NCBI RefSeq assembly: GCF_002999335.1
Contig: NW_020312051.1
Location: forward strand, 62,001 to 126,000
DNA: 64,000 bases
Source: Cyclospora cayetanensis
Taxonomy: Eukaryota > Apicomplexa > Conoidasida > Eucoccidiorida > Eimeriidae
Direction: 5' to 3'
Numbering within the stretch: position 1 is the first letter of the stretch; each line of letters begins with the position of its first letter. Position numbers and translations under genes: made by a program. Positions 46,459 through 57,242 of this stretch are shown here, one piece after another. Below the pieces are notes generated by a model that saw nothing but the letters and a program-made list of their open reading frames with translations, was not told where the DNA came from and did no database searches.

Positions 46459-48690
46459 GATGACACTGCTGCAGGCTGTCTGCTGCGCCACCGTCTCGCT
46501 CGGGCCTATAGTAGCCATCTACCATGCAACTAGCTTGTGAGAGTGCTCCCCTCCTCCACCTCTCCCGTCGCTTCTTCTCTGACGTCTTCTCAACCCACCC
46601 CTTTCCCCAACCGCGTCCCCCTGCTGTGTCATCCCACGCACTTCCCTCCGCTCCACCCAAATTCTCGCGTCTACCCTCTGTGCCATGATCAGATCCGTGC
46701 AGACGGAAACTCGTCGGCTCATGGGCCTCTCTACCCTCTTTTACTGCTTGTACTTATTTGCAAAGGCAAGCGCGACACGCCCCTGAAGCCTCCTAAAGTT
46801 TTTGCAACAATGAACTCGCTAGTGCATGAGAAAGCTGACCACCCGCTGCAGCAACAGCTTGCCTGCTGCTGCCGATAGCCGCAGCAGTGCAAGTCTGCAG
46901 ACGAGCCATCCAATCGGTTTCTGTGTCTCTCCTTTGAGTGTACTGTCTCTTTCAGAGCTTGCTGGTGGCCAGCATCCTTCCGGCGACGTGCGAGGAATTC
47001 TTCATGTGCAGTGTATGCGCTTCTTCAACTCCAAGAAAGCCCCTCACCGCATGAGTGGCCTCCTTCTTTCCTGCTTCTTCTTCTTTCTGCCTGCCTCTCC
47101 AGTTTCCCGCGTCTCTTTCGCAGCTGTGCGCATACTTAGAGCCACCCAAAATGTTGATTGCTGCCTTGTTTCAGGTAGTAGAGGACGTCGTCGCAGTCCT
47201 GATGGAGCTTTTCGCTCTCCACTACATTCTTGTATCCAAGTGCGCCAACACCAGTCCGCCATTCTCCCCACCCCGCATGCGGCCAGAGACAGCTGCACTG
47301 TCAAATTCCAGGCAACTGGCTGAATCCATTTTTGCGCGGTGCAACAACATGCGCTGTTTGTAATCGCATTGCACGCCCTCTGTGCTGGGTTGCCAAATTC
47401 GCTCTTCAGAAAGGCACTTTCTTACGCAGCTGAGACACGGCTAATTTGTGTTGGCCTCGGCTGGGCACTAGGACACGTTTTCTTCACGAATGGCCATTAC
47501 ATCTTGAAAGGTAATTTGCAGCTCTTCCATGAGGGATGATTCAACACGGAGGAGACACCTCGAAAGAGGCAGAGACGAGAACGCCCTCCCTGGTCTGCCC
47601 TCCTGCGTCATCATCCTGGTGCACTGCTGCTGCTGCTCTCTTTCTTTTTCTCTCTCTTTCTTTCTCTGTTTCTCTTTCTTTCTCTCCCTCTCTGAAGGCC
47701 TGCGTGATAGTACCGATGAATGCGCGAGCTCGTTGTTACTGCATGGGTTGCTGCAAGGGGCCGTTGCGGCTTTCAGTCTTGTTGATGGTGCGCGTGGCTT
47801 CAACTGCCAAAGTTTTCTGACGCAAGAGCGCCTTCTTACGAAGTTACCGATGCTCTCTTTTGGCTGTGATGCTCCTTTGAACTGCAGCCTTCTTCTCCAA
47901 ATACTTCCGCTGGGACTGCCTGTACCTCTCGCTGCACGCCAGCGTCGCACCCGTCAGTCGACATTCCCGAGGCTTTCTGTGCCAGTGTTTTCATCGTAAA
48001 CTTCAGTCGCCGTCATCTCTTCAGGAACCCCGCAGTACTCCTTCCCCTGCAAATCCCCTGCGTATATCGCCGCGTTTAGGGATGTGGCACTTCCTAACAT
48101 GATCATTTCTCCTCCGCTTGCATACTTCTTACGACGTGTCGCCTCCAGATCATTTACCTTTCGGTGGCCTCTCTGATTTTCCTATCCACGCGACGCCATC
48201 GTCCCCTTCACTCACGCGTCACATATCTCGCTTTCGCCGCTCTCCTCGTTCCGTGGACCCTCACCCTAAGGTTAGTGACGGCCAGCATTCTCTTTAGTTC
48301 TGCGCTTTGTTCGAGTGTTTTCGCTTAATTTTACGTCCAACAAAGTCTGCCCGTACCGCTTTGCGTTGCCTTTTGACTTCTATACGGGTGTGCTGAAGAT
48401 GGCGCTCTCCTTGTCGGTTCTACCGGTGCTCCATCGCTCCGGCCTTCCTTTCTCATTTGCTTGGTATCCCGTTCAGTGTCTGTTGTGGTGTCAGGCAGGG
48501 CCTAGGGTTGTCTTCAAGAGCATCTCAGTTTCTTTTTGAAGAGATTTCAGGCTTTTGCTGGCTGGCACTGCTGATCCGCCTGTGCATTGCGGTCTGTGCC
48601 GGTGTCTCGACGTACCTCATAATAAGGGATAGACCCGGCACCCCAGGCAAGGGGTCCAAGGGAGGGGCTTTTTTCCGCAAGGTGGAGTGA
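46459..48690 (+). CDS. TMEM147-like multipass ER membrane protein
   Basis: Likely homologue of TMEM147, which in animals binds Nicalin and NOMO at the ER translocon (BOS complex). Exons in order: MTLLQAVCCATVSLGPIVAI from about 46459, matching the family's MTLFHFGNCFALAYFP start; RLMGLSTLFYCLYLFAK (about 46712-46765); LLVASILPATCEEFF (about 46960-47003); FQVVEDVVAVLMELFALHYI (about 47173-47232); ETRLICVGLGWALGHVFF (about 47430-47485), matching the GWATAE region; LLLHGLLQGAVAAFS (about 47735); IIYLSVASLIFLS with WTLTL (about 48150-48268); and the end ISGFCWLALLIRLCIAV (about 48546) to the stop at 48688-48690. Seven or so hydrophobic segments are spread over at least eight exons. A short basic tail follows the last helix. 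Overall similarity is weak but collinear, so the family call is good and orthology less so. Confidence 0.68.
47632..47693. repeat. Polypyrimidine CTTT/CTCT tract in an intron
   Basis: A run of CTTTCTTT and CTCTCT units just before the exon coding LRDSTDECASSLLLHGLL. Its position fits a long polypyrimidine tract in front of the acceptor. Confidence 0.75.
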
Positions 48691-51600
48691 ACGATTAATT
48701 TCAAAATTTGTAGTGATACAAATCAGATGAAGGTGGCACGAGGAAAAGGAGGGGGAGGGCTTAGACATAGGGGGTGCTGTTTGACCCTTCCAAGCCCGCG
48801 GGTATGTATTCATGGGTCGAATCCCTAAAATGTATTTCTGCGGGTCAGACGTAGGATATTGGCAGCTCTGGAGAGTTCTCGCAACTGTCCGCAACCTCCC
48901 TAGGCGGCATTGGCCTCATCGGTCCTGTACCTGGTGCAGTTCGCACTGCTTTGCCACAGGCGAATAAGCCTTATTGATATCGTATTCGGCATCCAAGCTC
49001 ACTCGCGCATATATCTGCATCCTTCATAATTATATGTGTCTTCTGCGCTCTAGGTACAGGCCTTTGAACAGTGTGCATGATTGCTGCCCACGTTTGTTGT
49101 AATAGAACGTACATATCCATAGAATATTTGTGGTTACAACAACTCCCTCTGTACTATGCACGCACATTTCATGGAAGAACGTTGAAGCCTTTGATGCTAA
49201 ACGATTTGAATCCGTTTCGAACTGAGAAAAATTCGATGGTTGGCGAAACTTCAGTCTATCATGTAGAACTCAGCTGATGGTTCCCAGAGACCTTTCGTAC
49301 CAACTGGACCCACAGGTTCCCGTTGGACAAAGCACGTGGGTGGCTGCATGCTTACTCAGTTCTTTCTTGCATGAACAGTCCACAGGGATCAAAGAGCTAG
49401 AGAAACTTCTTGTGGAAAGAAATTTCAGCAGTGAAAGCAATACAGGCGATAAAGTATGACTGTCAGGCAGTCGTGTCCTGCCTATTTTTAAAGGGATTTT
49501 GCCGAGAGTAGCCTAAAGATACGAGCACTTTTGAATTATTTGTTGCTCCTCATAACCAGGGATACGCAGTCTCTCCTGTTACGGCCAGAACACAGGATAG
49601 GAAAGTAAAGGGGCTGGTCCAATCGAGGGTCACTTCACACGTCCTTGCATCTTGTAGGCCCTCTGTGCGTTTGGGGTTGTTGACAAGAGATTAGCTAAGC
49701 CAGGCACACGTCTAGTAGTGTGGTTGTGGCTTTTCAAGAACACGGCATTGCTTCAGACTCTCCCTTGCTCCCTTTATATGCTTGCTGCAAGCGCACACGT
49801 TCCGGACATCTCTTTGCTTTACCGAATGTACACTTTAGCAGGATATGCTGTTACTACGCCGTCAATAGAGTGTTTCCACTAGGCTATCCCTACTTGAACG
49901 GAGCCAAGGGTGGCCATATTGGTTTGGTGTTAAACGACATGCATCTACCGCGGGGTCCGTCAATATATTTGCTGTAGACGCCTTTAGGCGTATTTGCATG
50001 CGTGCGAAGTCTATTTGGGATTGCAACTCTCAACTTTAAGGGGGCTTCTACCATCATATCTTCTGGCCCTTTTCTTCCTTGACGTACAACGCCGGTAGTG
50101 CACGCTCACCTGCACTTCCGCTGCTGTCACTGCCTTGCATGCAACTCAGATGTGATGAGACATGATTAGTTAGCCTGAGATGTACAGTTTCCCATGGGCC
50201 AGGCGGCGAAATATCGCTACAACAGCAAGGGGCACCTTAGCTCCGGGTCTATCCCACTGATGCTAGACTTGCAGCGTGTAAAAAGGTAGAAGAGGAAGGA
50301 GGTGCTTACATAGGGACGCCAAACAGATTTCCATCCACTTTTGTGTCAGTTTTGGAGGCTCAGTGACTGCCTATGAAGGGCTCATAAGAAACATTGCTCC
50401 AAAATGCTCTTCGACCATTGTTCAAGGTCTCTGTGTTTACTGGTGCATACAAACAAGTTGAAGCCTGGAGTTAAGACCTCCACAATTTCAGTGTATACAA
50501 ATTCCGCAGCGGACCAAAGCCCCTGGGCGATTAAAAAGCTGGTTTTGGTTCATCTTTCAGCCGTCCGCATAGGTTGGCATACTCTCCTTGTTAACCTCAA
50601 CTGGATTACGTTCTTCCTCGTGAGCAATAAGCAAGTCTAACGGGCAAGCAATGTCAGATTCTGATGCAGACGACCGTGCACCTTGCAGCGGATCAGCGAA
50701 ACTTGACAACTTCCTACTATGCTTTATTTTATTGAAAAATTTGTATAAAGTTTATTTTTTGACCTATATTGGTACATTATTTTTATTGCAGAGTACTCGT
50801 AGCACGATAAAACGATATATAAGCAGTGTATTGTGCGTGTATGTGTGTTCTAGGTGCTACTTGCAATCGCTGAGCTTGCTCGAAGAGCTTAGAGAATGCT
50901 GCTACGGGCAACCCAACTGTCCTCCTTTTCTCATAATGGAGTTCGGAGGCGGCACTGGCAGAAGGAGAAGGGAGCTTTTCTGCAGAACACTCAACCTTTT
51001 TATCAAGCGTGCATCAAGCCTGGAGTTCCTACCGAGACTCTGGAGGAACCCTAACACTTCTGCTTCTCTTGTATTCTACTGTTTGAAGAATACAGTATGA
51101 TTTATCTCCTCTGTGTGCTTGCTAAACTACTTTGTTCGACTGCATGGGATTGCCAGGATTGCTATAGGCGTGCATTCCGGATGCCCGTTCTCTCCTTCGG
51201 CCAGAGGTCCCGTGAATTGAAGGTGCAGGAGGGGGAAAGCCAAGAGCTTTTCGAGATGGCGAGGTAGGTATGGCCCTTCAAGCTGCTTCTCTTTTTTGAC
51301 AAATTTCCCCCCTCTGTGGAGGGACACGTGGAGGCGCGTTGCACGCACACCCTTTTGTGTAAATAATGGTCCTTCATTGAAAATGCTAGATTCTGAACAC
51401 AGACGCACCGTACCATCTATTCTTTTGAATGCTGCCAAGTAATACGCGTGTAGGGATACCGTGTGGGGGCCGTGGACACCCAAGGAGGGGGCAATACAGT
51501 GGCTGTCAGAATAGGGAAAAAATCCAGTTTTTAAGAGCCTATGAAAATCCCTTTTCAATAATGCCCTCACTTTTCGCTCTTCCTATTTTTCGCTTGGATA

Positions 51601-52042
51601 CTCGCTGAAAGGCGCTATTTGTAGTAGAAAAAGCAGCGTGTGCAGATGCAAGGTCGGGCGCCCGGACGAGCTTGTCGGTGCTTCCTCTGCTCTCTGCTCG
51701 ACGGTAACGGCGAACACGTTAGTATACAGCAAATACATGACACAAATTGACGTAAACTTCAAAGTACCATCCTGCAGTACATGGCGTGTTCGATGATCAT
51801 TCTCTCGAACAGTTATGTCGGCTTTCGTCGGCTGCGGCTGCGTCCCCGATGATAAATTGAAGGGCACCGCCACCTTCGGCCTTGCACATATCCTTCTCCA
51901 AGACATGATATATGTGAGCAGTGCATAGCATTGTCTGTGCAGGCTGCGACCCATTGCTTTTTCTTTATTTGTTAGGTGTTCGTCCTTCCTGCTGCTGACC
52001 TGCGTTGAGCCTCTGGCAGCGATTCGGCAAGCAGTTCGCAAA
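48691..52042. other. Gene-poor stretch of about 3.3 kb
   Basis: More A/T-rich than its surroundings. It contains only short ORFs, including plus ORFs at 49071-49277, 49720-49977 and 50651-51100 and a minus ORF at 51127-51570 (147 residues), none with a recognisable domain or convincing codon composition. It may carry the promoter of the secreted protein at 52 kb, non-coding transcripts, or small exons that I cannot see. Confidence 0.4.
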
Positions 52043-54007
52043 ATGAAACACCAGCTGTCCCGCACCGCCTTCTCCCTGGCATGTCTAATATGTTTTTTGT
52101 CTTTAACCCACACTCATGCCACCAACAAGAATACCCGTCAGAACGGTTGGTTGTCACCCATTTCTCCAAGAATCGACGGGCTCCAAACAGGCTCGCCTGA
52201 TCATTCCGCTTTCCCCGAGACCTTAGCCAAGTCAACAGGGTCTCACTGGGAGCGCCATAAATCCCTTGCAGAGAGGTTGCCAAAGGTCGACCCCTCTCAG
52301 GATCTTGTCAATAGGCGCGCCACGCTGACGAGTGTGCAGTCCAATGAATACTTCAATGAAAAGGGGGGGCCTCCACTACCGGCTAGGCTCCGTGGCCGTC
52401 TGCAGAAAGCCCATGGGGCTGCTCGGCGATTTGCTGCCGGAGCCGCACGGAGGGTTCAACAGGCATGGGGTGGCATAAAGCTTGGCGCCCGACGGATAGG
52501 CCGGGGGTTACTCAAGGCAGTGAGGCATGTCGCCAGGAAAGTCATGAAGAGACGGCAACCGCGGGGTAGATATACGACCAACAAAATAGAGAAAACTAAA
52601 GCATCCGCCGACAGCCTTCAAAAAACTTCGCTTGGAGGCCCCGATGATGCGCCAGACAACAAGCCCCCTCTCACAAAAGTTACCACGGTTGAGTTGCCTA
52701 GTTTAGGAATTCCGGAGGATATCGCGAAACCCCAGCAGACCGAAGACACAGGTGTTCTAACTGATATCCCTGAAGGCACTCCTCAAAAGCAGAATGCAAA
52801 TACTCCCCCTTCCGGGTCTGTGACGTCAGAGGGTTCCACTAGTGATGAGACCTCGGATGAGGATGTCTGGTATGATACTTTTTCGTCCCTCGGTACTGAT
52901 AACGAGAGAACGCCATCGACTGATCTGCAGTCTGGTACTCCAAGTCCAGAGCCAGAACAACTGGGGTATGACGCAAGCTCGGAGGCGCCCGCGGTAAATA
53001 ACGGCCCTACCAACTTGGAGTCAGTGGATCAAGGCCAGGACGAGCAAGGCTTTGAGGTAGTTGATGCTGCGAGCACCCCCATCGAATCGGATTATGGCGG
53101 AGTTCAAGAGCAGCCTAAAGGAGAAGCCCATCAGGACAGGTATACCACCGCTATCAAATCAAGTAAGGACCTACAAGACGCAGAGAAGAAGTTCCCACAT
53201 TTAAGGGCTCTTTGGAGTCTGTTCAGTAAAAGTGGCCGACTGGGGGCATCTGTAAAATCGATGCATTCCCTGGCGCGTGAGTTGGTTTCAACGCTCATCA
53301 AAGCAAAAAATCCTCCCAAGGACTTATCGGAAGACGCCAGGAACGAGCTGGATATGCTGGCACGGCTGGCGGAGGCAGAAGACAGCGTGAAAAGGAAGAG
53401 AGATCTGGCGGAAGAAGCGCGCTGGTTCGCTTCGCCCAGCTCAGTAATGAGAATAGCCAACGATAAAGAGAGAGAAGATCTGGAAAAAATATCGGCATCT
53501 CCGATGATGTTTCTCTGGTCACCCAAGCGTCTCATTACGAGCTTGTCACCTTTGATGAACAGGGTCAAGGACAGTTTGCCTTTGTCTAACGACGCATTAT
53601 TGGAGGAGATCAAGGCAAGAGAGGCATTGCAGGGAGAACTAGCAGCTTTCAAAGTTAGTAAACAACAGGAAAACCCTACATCGACTCGTAGCAAAGAACG
53701 GCTCGAAGCCTTTGTTTCGCAATTGGGTCTGCTGGCGGACCGAGAGGCGTGTTCCATTGCATCAGCCTATATCTATAAGAGAGAGAACGAGCAACTCGAT
53801 GCGGCTATCAATGATGCCAATGCGAGGAACTTTGGGAGCATGGCTTTGAATTTGTTATGGTTCCGCAGCGCTTCGAGAGGGACGGAATCCGTCCCACAGG
53901 AAATAGCACAGCAATGCGAAAGATACAAAAATTCAAGTGTCATTGGACCGAAAGAATCGGTAGCAGAGCTTTTGTGGTTTTGGGAGGCTGCAGATGTACG
54001 TGGATGA
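52043..54007 (+). CDS. Secreted protein with an Arg-rich amphipathic region, unknown family
   Basis: Intronless frame of 654 residues. It starts with a clear signal peptide (SLACLICFLSLTHTHA, cleavage near residue 26). Residues about 110-175 are strongly cationic, with Ala/Arg/Gly-rich amphipathic helices (GAARRFAAGAARRVQQAWGG, then KLGARRIGRGLLKAVRHVAR). An acidic Ser/Thr/Pro-rich and probably disordered part (about 195-360) follows. The C-terminal 290 residues look helical and charged, with recurring Trp-containing stretches (MMFLWSPKRL, ALNLLWFRSA, ELLWFWEAA). The layout resembles rhoptry proteins that use Arg-rich amphipathic helices to bind the vacuole membrane, but I see no kinase domain and no sequence match. 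Dense-granule proteins are another option. Absence of introns, when most neighbours have many, fits secreted effectors. The ORF is convincing; the function is unknown. Confidence 0.75.
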   Translation: MKHQLSRTAFSLACLICFLSLTHTHATNKNTRQNGWLSPISPRIDGLQTGSPDHSAFPETLAKSTGSHWERHKSLAERLPKVDPSQDLVNRRATLTSVQSNEYFNEKGGPPLPARLRGRLQKAHGAARRFAAGAARRVQQAWGGIKLGARRIGRGLLKAVRHVARKVMKRRQPRGRYTTNKIEKTKASADSLQKTSLGGPDDAPDNKPPLTKVTTVELPSLGIPEDIAKPQQTEDTGVLTDIPEGTPQKQNANTPPSGSVTSEGSTSDETSDEDVWYDTFSSLGTDNERTPSTDLQSGTPSPEPEQLGYDASSEAPAVNNGPTNLESVDQGQDEQGFEVVDAASTPIESDYGGVQEQPKGEAHQDRYTTAIKSSKDLQDAEKKFPHLRALWSLFSKSGRLGASVKSMHSLARELVSTLIKAKNPPKDLSEDARNELDMLARLAEAEDSVKRKRDLAEEARWFASPSSVMRIANDKEREDLEKISASPMMFLWSPKRLITSLSPLMNRVKDSLPLSNDALLEEIKAREALQGELAAFKVSKQQENPTSTRSKERLEAFVSQLGLLADREACSIASAYIYKRENEQLDAAINDANARNFGSMALNLLWFRSASRGTESVPQEIAQQCERYKNSSVIGPKESVAELLWFWEAADVRG

Positions 54008-55120
54008 AATGTTGTAAAGCCATAAATAGTGAGGTGCAACCAGCCAGTGGCCGCCTGTTTGGACAGCAGGCCCATGGAATCATGAAGAGGGAGGGCGGAG
54101 GAACCTGGGTACAGAAACAGTCAACAGCTATTTCGCATGGTGATCCACCACGACGTGAGCTAGCTTATGCTCTTATGCAGCTGACGCGCAGCTCGAGGTG
54201 GGGATAGTCATTTAAAATGATTTTAGTGTGACAAGAGACTACAGACTGGCTTAGATACAGCAGATGACGCTGCGTAGAGGCTATACTGCATCGGTTCTTA
54301 AGCGCACCCCTAGGCCGAAGCTATGTTAGAGAAGGGAGTAGCCGGCAAGGTGTACAACTGCCAAGATTGTTCTTCCCCTCCACTTTCACGGGCAATGGAG
54401 AAGGAAGCATATGAATGCGCCCTTCTGGTCCACCTGACATAAATAAGATTTCTTTTCTTTTTTTGTTAAATCGAAACTTGAACAAAGCCAATAAGTTGCG
54501 CATTAGGCTTCATTTATGGGGTTGAAGGGGAGTGTCGTCTCGGCGGGGCCCCACACACGAAAGAATATGCCAATTCTCCACCGCTCTCCTCACCTTGAAA
54601 TAGCAAGTAGAATGATATAGAGAGCAATATGATGGGGATGGAAGGCTAGTTTCAAGTACCCCTGCACGCTTCAGTTCGGCAACGGTGTCTGCCAATCGGC
54701 AGGAGACCATTAGACTCGCAGCCTTGACCCCTCCTAACGGAGTGCCTGTGCTCATCAAAGCCTCAAATAAAAGGATTTCACCTCCTCCCGCCTTTATTTA
54801 TGGGATCTGTGTTCAGTGTACTCCTGGAACCCCCGCGAAGGTGCGTGGCAAGATCTAGCAGCTGAGAGCTTTCAACAGTAGACGGGCGAGCCGCTAAACA
54901 CCCCATCTCCGCAAACCGTACTTCAACGCAATATCCGCGTTCACATAACTTTCAAGCTGTCAACTCTCCTCAAAATTCGGGCTGAACAAGCGAATTGGTG
55001 ATTCGAGGAGGCAGACACACGCCGAGAGTTGCAAACGAAGGGCCGGCTGATGCCCCCTACTACTCCCTTGCTCCGCCATTGTTCGTTTTCCGACATTTGG
55101 CAAAAGCTTGAATTTTATGG
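54008..55120. other. Intergenic stretch without a supported gene
   Basis: About 1.1 kb between two orphan genes. A plus frame at 53857-54207 overlaps the end of the 654-residue protein in another phase and is not supported. Short minus ORFs (54321-54503, 54510-54758) show nothing. Confidence 0.4.
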
Positions 55121-55681
55121 GTGTTTGCGGGAACTCCCAGCGTCCTTGAAAGAATGCACCTAGGGTCGCAAATATTTGGTGCCCAGTTTGGTGCCCACTC
55201 CTTTAAGAGCTACATCCCAATTATTGCTGCTATTTTGGTGGCCGCTGTGGTGGGAGAGATTGCACACAATGCCAAAACTCGGCGGCACCAACGAGAGCAC
55301 GTCCAGAGACTGTCGAGAATGAGACAGCTGGTGAGAAGGCAGAGGAGGAGGAGGGACCTCGCCCTTTTGGAGGCAGAAAAGCGAGAACGGCGCGCTATGA
55401 GGAAGCTACCACCAAAAAATCGCAAACACAGGCACTTGTATGAACCAGAAGGACGTGAAACAGGGCATGCGCCTGACGAAGTGGATTTGCCACCGGAAAC
55501 CACACAGTTCATGCACCACACAAAGCCCCAGCGCTACCAGACCCATGAGGCACCGAACTTGGAAAAGAGCAAAAGTGTGAGATGTAATGAACAGATGGAG
55601 CAGAAGGGCAGGATCTCCACGCGGTTCATGAGTGCAACACCTGCAACCGGCGAGGAAGACAAGAAGGCTGAAGGCAGGTAA
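55121..55681 (+). CDS. Single-pass membrane protein with an Arg-rich helix, unknown family
   Basis: Intronless frame of 186 residues. A hydrophobic segment at about residues 29-48 (YIPIIAAILVAAVVGEIAHN) is followed by a long basic helix (RMRQLVRRQRRRRDLALLEA and on to about residue 100), and then a hydrophilic tail rich in His, Glu, Pro and Lys. The hydrophobic segment could be an internal signal anchor, or an uncleaved signal if translation starts at the second Met (residue 12). No family is recognised. Small one-helix basic proteins of this kind are common among coccidian dense-granule and inner-membrane-complex proteins, but that is only a suggestion. Confidence 0.55.
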   Translation: MFAGTPSVLERMHLGSQIFGAQFGAHSFKSYIPIIAAILVAAVVGEIAHNAKTRRHQREHVQRLSRMRQLVRRQRRRRDLALLEAEKRERRAMRKLPPKNRKHRHLYEPEGRETGHAPDEVDLPPETTQFMHHTKPQRYQTHEAPNLEKSKSVRCNEQMEQKGRISTRFMSATPATGEEDKKAEGR

Positions 55682-55689
55682 AGAGCACT

Positions 55690-56846
55690 TCAGCGAAAGC
55701 TCCGCTCCCAAGTCATAGCCAGAATGTACATCGGATCGAGATGCATACAAATGAGAGTAAGACGCAGGCAAAGAGCATTATCGGAAAGTGTGCTGCAGTG
55801 GCAACAAGAAATCGCCATCCTAGCCTGCCCCAACCGACAGCCAAAACCGTTTCCGGCGGGAAGAAGCGAAAAAAAACTTCGACCATGCTGCATTCTGTTT
55901 CTTATTGACAGGGCTTGGTAACCATATACAGCAAATGCTACAAATAATATTCAGCCTGCTTCTAAAAGAACCCTGCAGGCTGATGCCAATAGAGTTCGCC
56001 ACTTTACATCCTCTACGTGCTGTTGCACGTAGACAGCATGAAGATCAGTAGCCCTCTAAACTTTTGCTCCTTGCGGTGAGGCCTCTGCCTTCTCTTCAGA
56101 ATTATTTCCAGAAAGTGATGCATGTTTTACTCAACGAACTTCCTAATGTCCAGCGGTCCTTTGATTTTAGAGTTGCATGAGTGAAACTGCGTATCATGAA
56201 GTATGTTGGAGAAGTTATCCTACCCTCTTTAACATCGTAACTGGTACTCTTGCTGTTTTCCACACTGTTGCCCATTGCCTATTCAAAAAAAAGGTCCCAT
56301 TTTGAATGCCGACATCAAGCAAGATCAAGTAGATACGATTCAAAAAGGCCTACCTCTTCCGGCTGATTCGCTTTTGCCGATCGCTTAGATGAATCTTCGG
56401 AAATCCACCGGTTTGTTGTCTGCAGCGGACTGTGCAATGCAATAAAACGGGGTTCCTCGCTTCCACCAAGTTGCAGCTTTTGAAAGATGCATAGTGACTC
56501 GTTTTATTTCCATGGAATAACCGTACGCAGACTCACAAATCGATTTTGAGTTCCTGGTTCTCCTTCAGAAGCCGCTTGAGCTAACGTGGGACCGCACTAC
56601 AGTAATACGCCATTCAAGCAACGGCAATAATGATCAACATAGTACCTGCTTTGGGGACCCAAATGGGAGCGCCGTGGGATGACCAAGTTGATGCTGCCTT
56701 CTGGCGCTTGCGCTCCTCCTCAGCCATCTCGGCTGCGCATTTAAGATGCTTGTCCAGTCAACCACCGTGCTGATTCCGTTGACATCTTCCTCTCTTACCT
56801 TCTAGATTTGCAACCTTTGGAATCAGTATTGGCATGACAAGACGGT
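55690..56846. other. Intergenic stretch without a supported gene
   Basis: About 1.15 kb, A/T-rich, with only short ORFs on either strand. It might contain 3' exons of the small minus-strand secreted gene at 56.8-57.2 kb, but I could not connect any. Confidence 0.35.
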
Positions 56847-57161
56847 TCATGAGCCGTTCAGAAATGGCAAAAAGAGCCCGCGTACTTGTGTTTTTATTTC
56901 ATGACGCAAGTCCATCAAAAGGCTGTTGAGCTGCGACTTGCTGAACCGAAGCACCTTCGCAGGCTGCACCTTGAGTGCAATATTTGGTGGGGAGCTCATT
57001 AGGTTGGCCAGAAAGGTTGAATTCTGTCGGTCCATGGTGGACGCCTGGAGGTGGGACCCCTCCGATTCATACAGATTAGCACCGCTGCTTTCCCCCGTGC
57101 AATGTGGAAGATGTACCATAGAAAAACTGATGATGGAAAATACTAGGAGAAGTATCCCCAT
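56847..57161 (-). CDS. Small secreted protein or N-terminal exon, unknown family
   Basis: From the Met at 57161 the frame gives 104 residues with a good signal peptide (MGILLLVFSIISFSMVHLPH). A short hydrophilic region with NXS/T sites (as in RQNSTF) follows, then KVLRFSKSQLNSLLMDLRHE and GLFLPFLNGS before the stop at 56847-56849. An in-frame Met further upstream (57242) would hide the signal peptide. The end may be read-through into an intron. There are few Cys, so a surface antigen of the SAG type is unlikely. Confidence 0.45.
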   Translation of the reverse strand: MGILLLVFSIISFSMVHLPHCTGESSGANLYESEGSHLQASTMDRQNSTFLANLMSSPPNIALKVQPAKVLRFSKSQLNSLLMDLRHEIKTQVRGLFLPFLNGS

Positions 57162-57242
57162 TCTGCCGGGCAAGTTCGTCTCTGCAGCTCTCCAACGCTT
57201 CCACGATAAAAGTATGCAAACGGATTGACGCATGTCGACCAC

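Noticed and set aside
48755..48830. tRNA-like segment around GGGTCGAATCCC
   Set aside because: The T-arm loop would be one base short and no matching acceptor stem or anticodon arm can be folded.
52370..52570. Antimicrobial peptide or pore-forming toxin reading of the cationic block
   Set aside because: The composition is compatible, but there are no cleavage sites or family matches; a membrane- or nucleic-acid-binding region is the simpler description.
52043..54007. Export motif of the RRL/TEXEL kind (NRRATL near residue 90)
   Set aside because: Only two of the motif's key positions fit, so it gives no real support for protease-dependent export.
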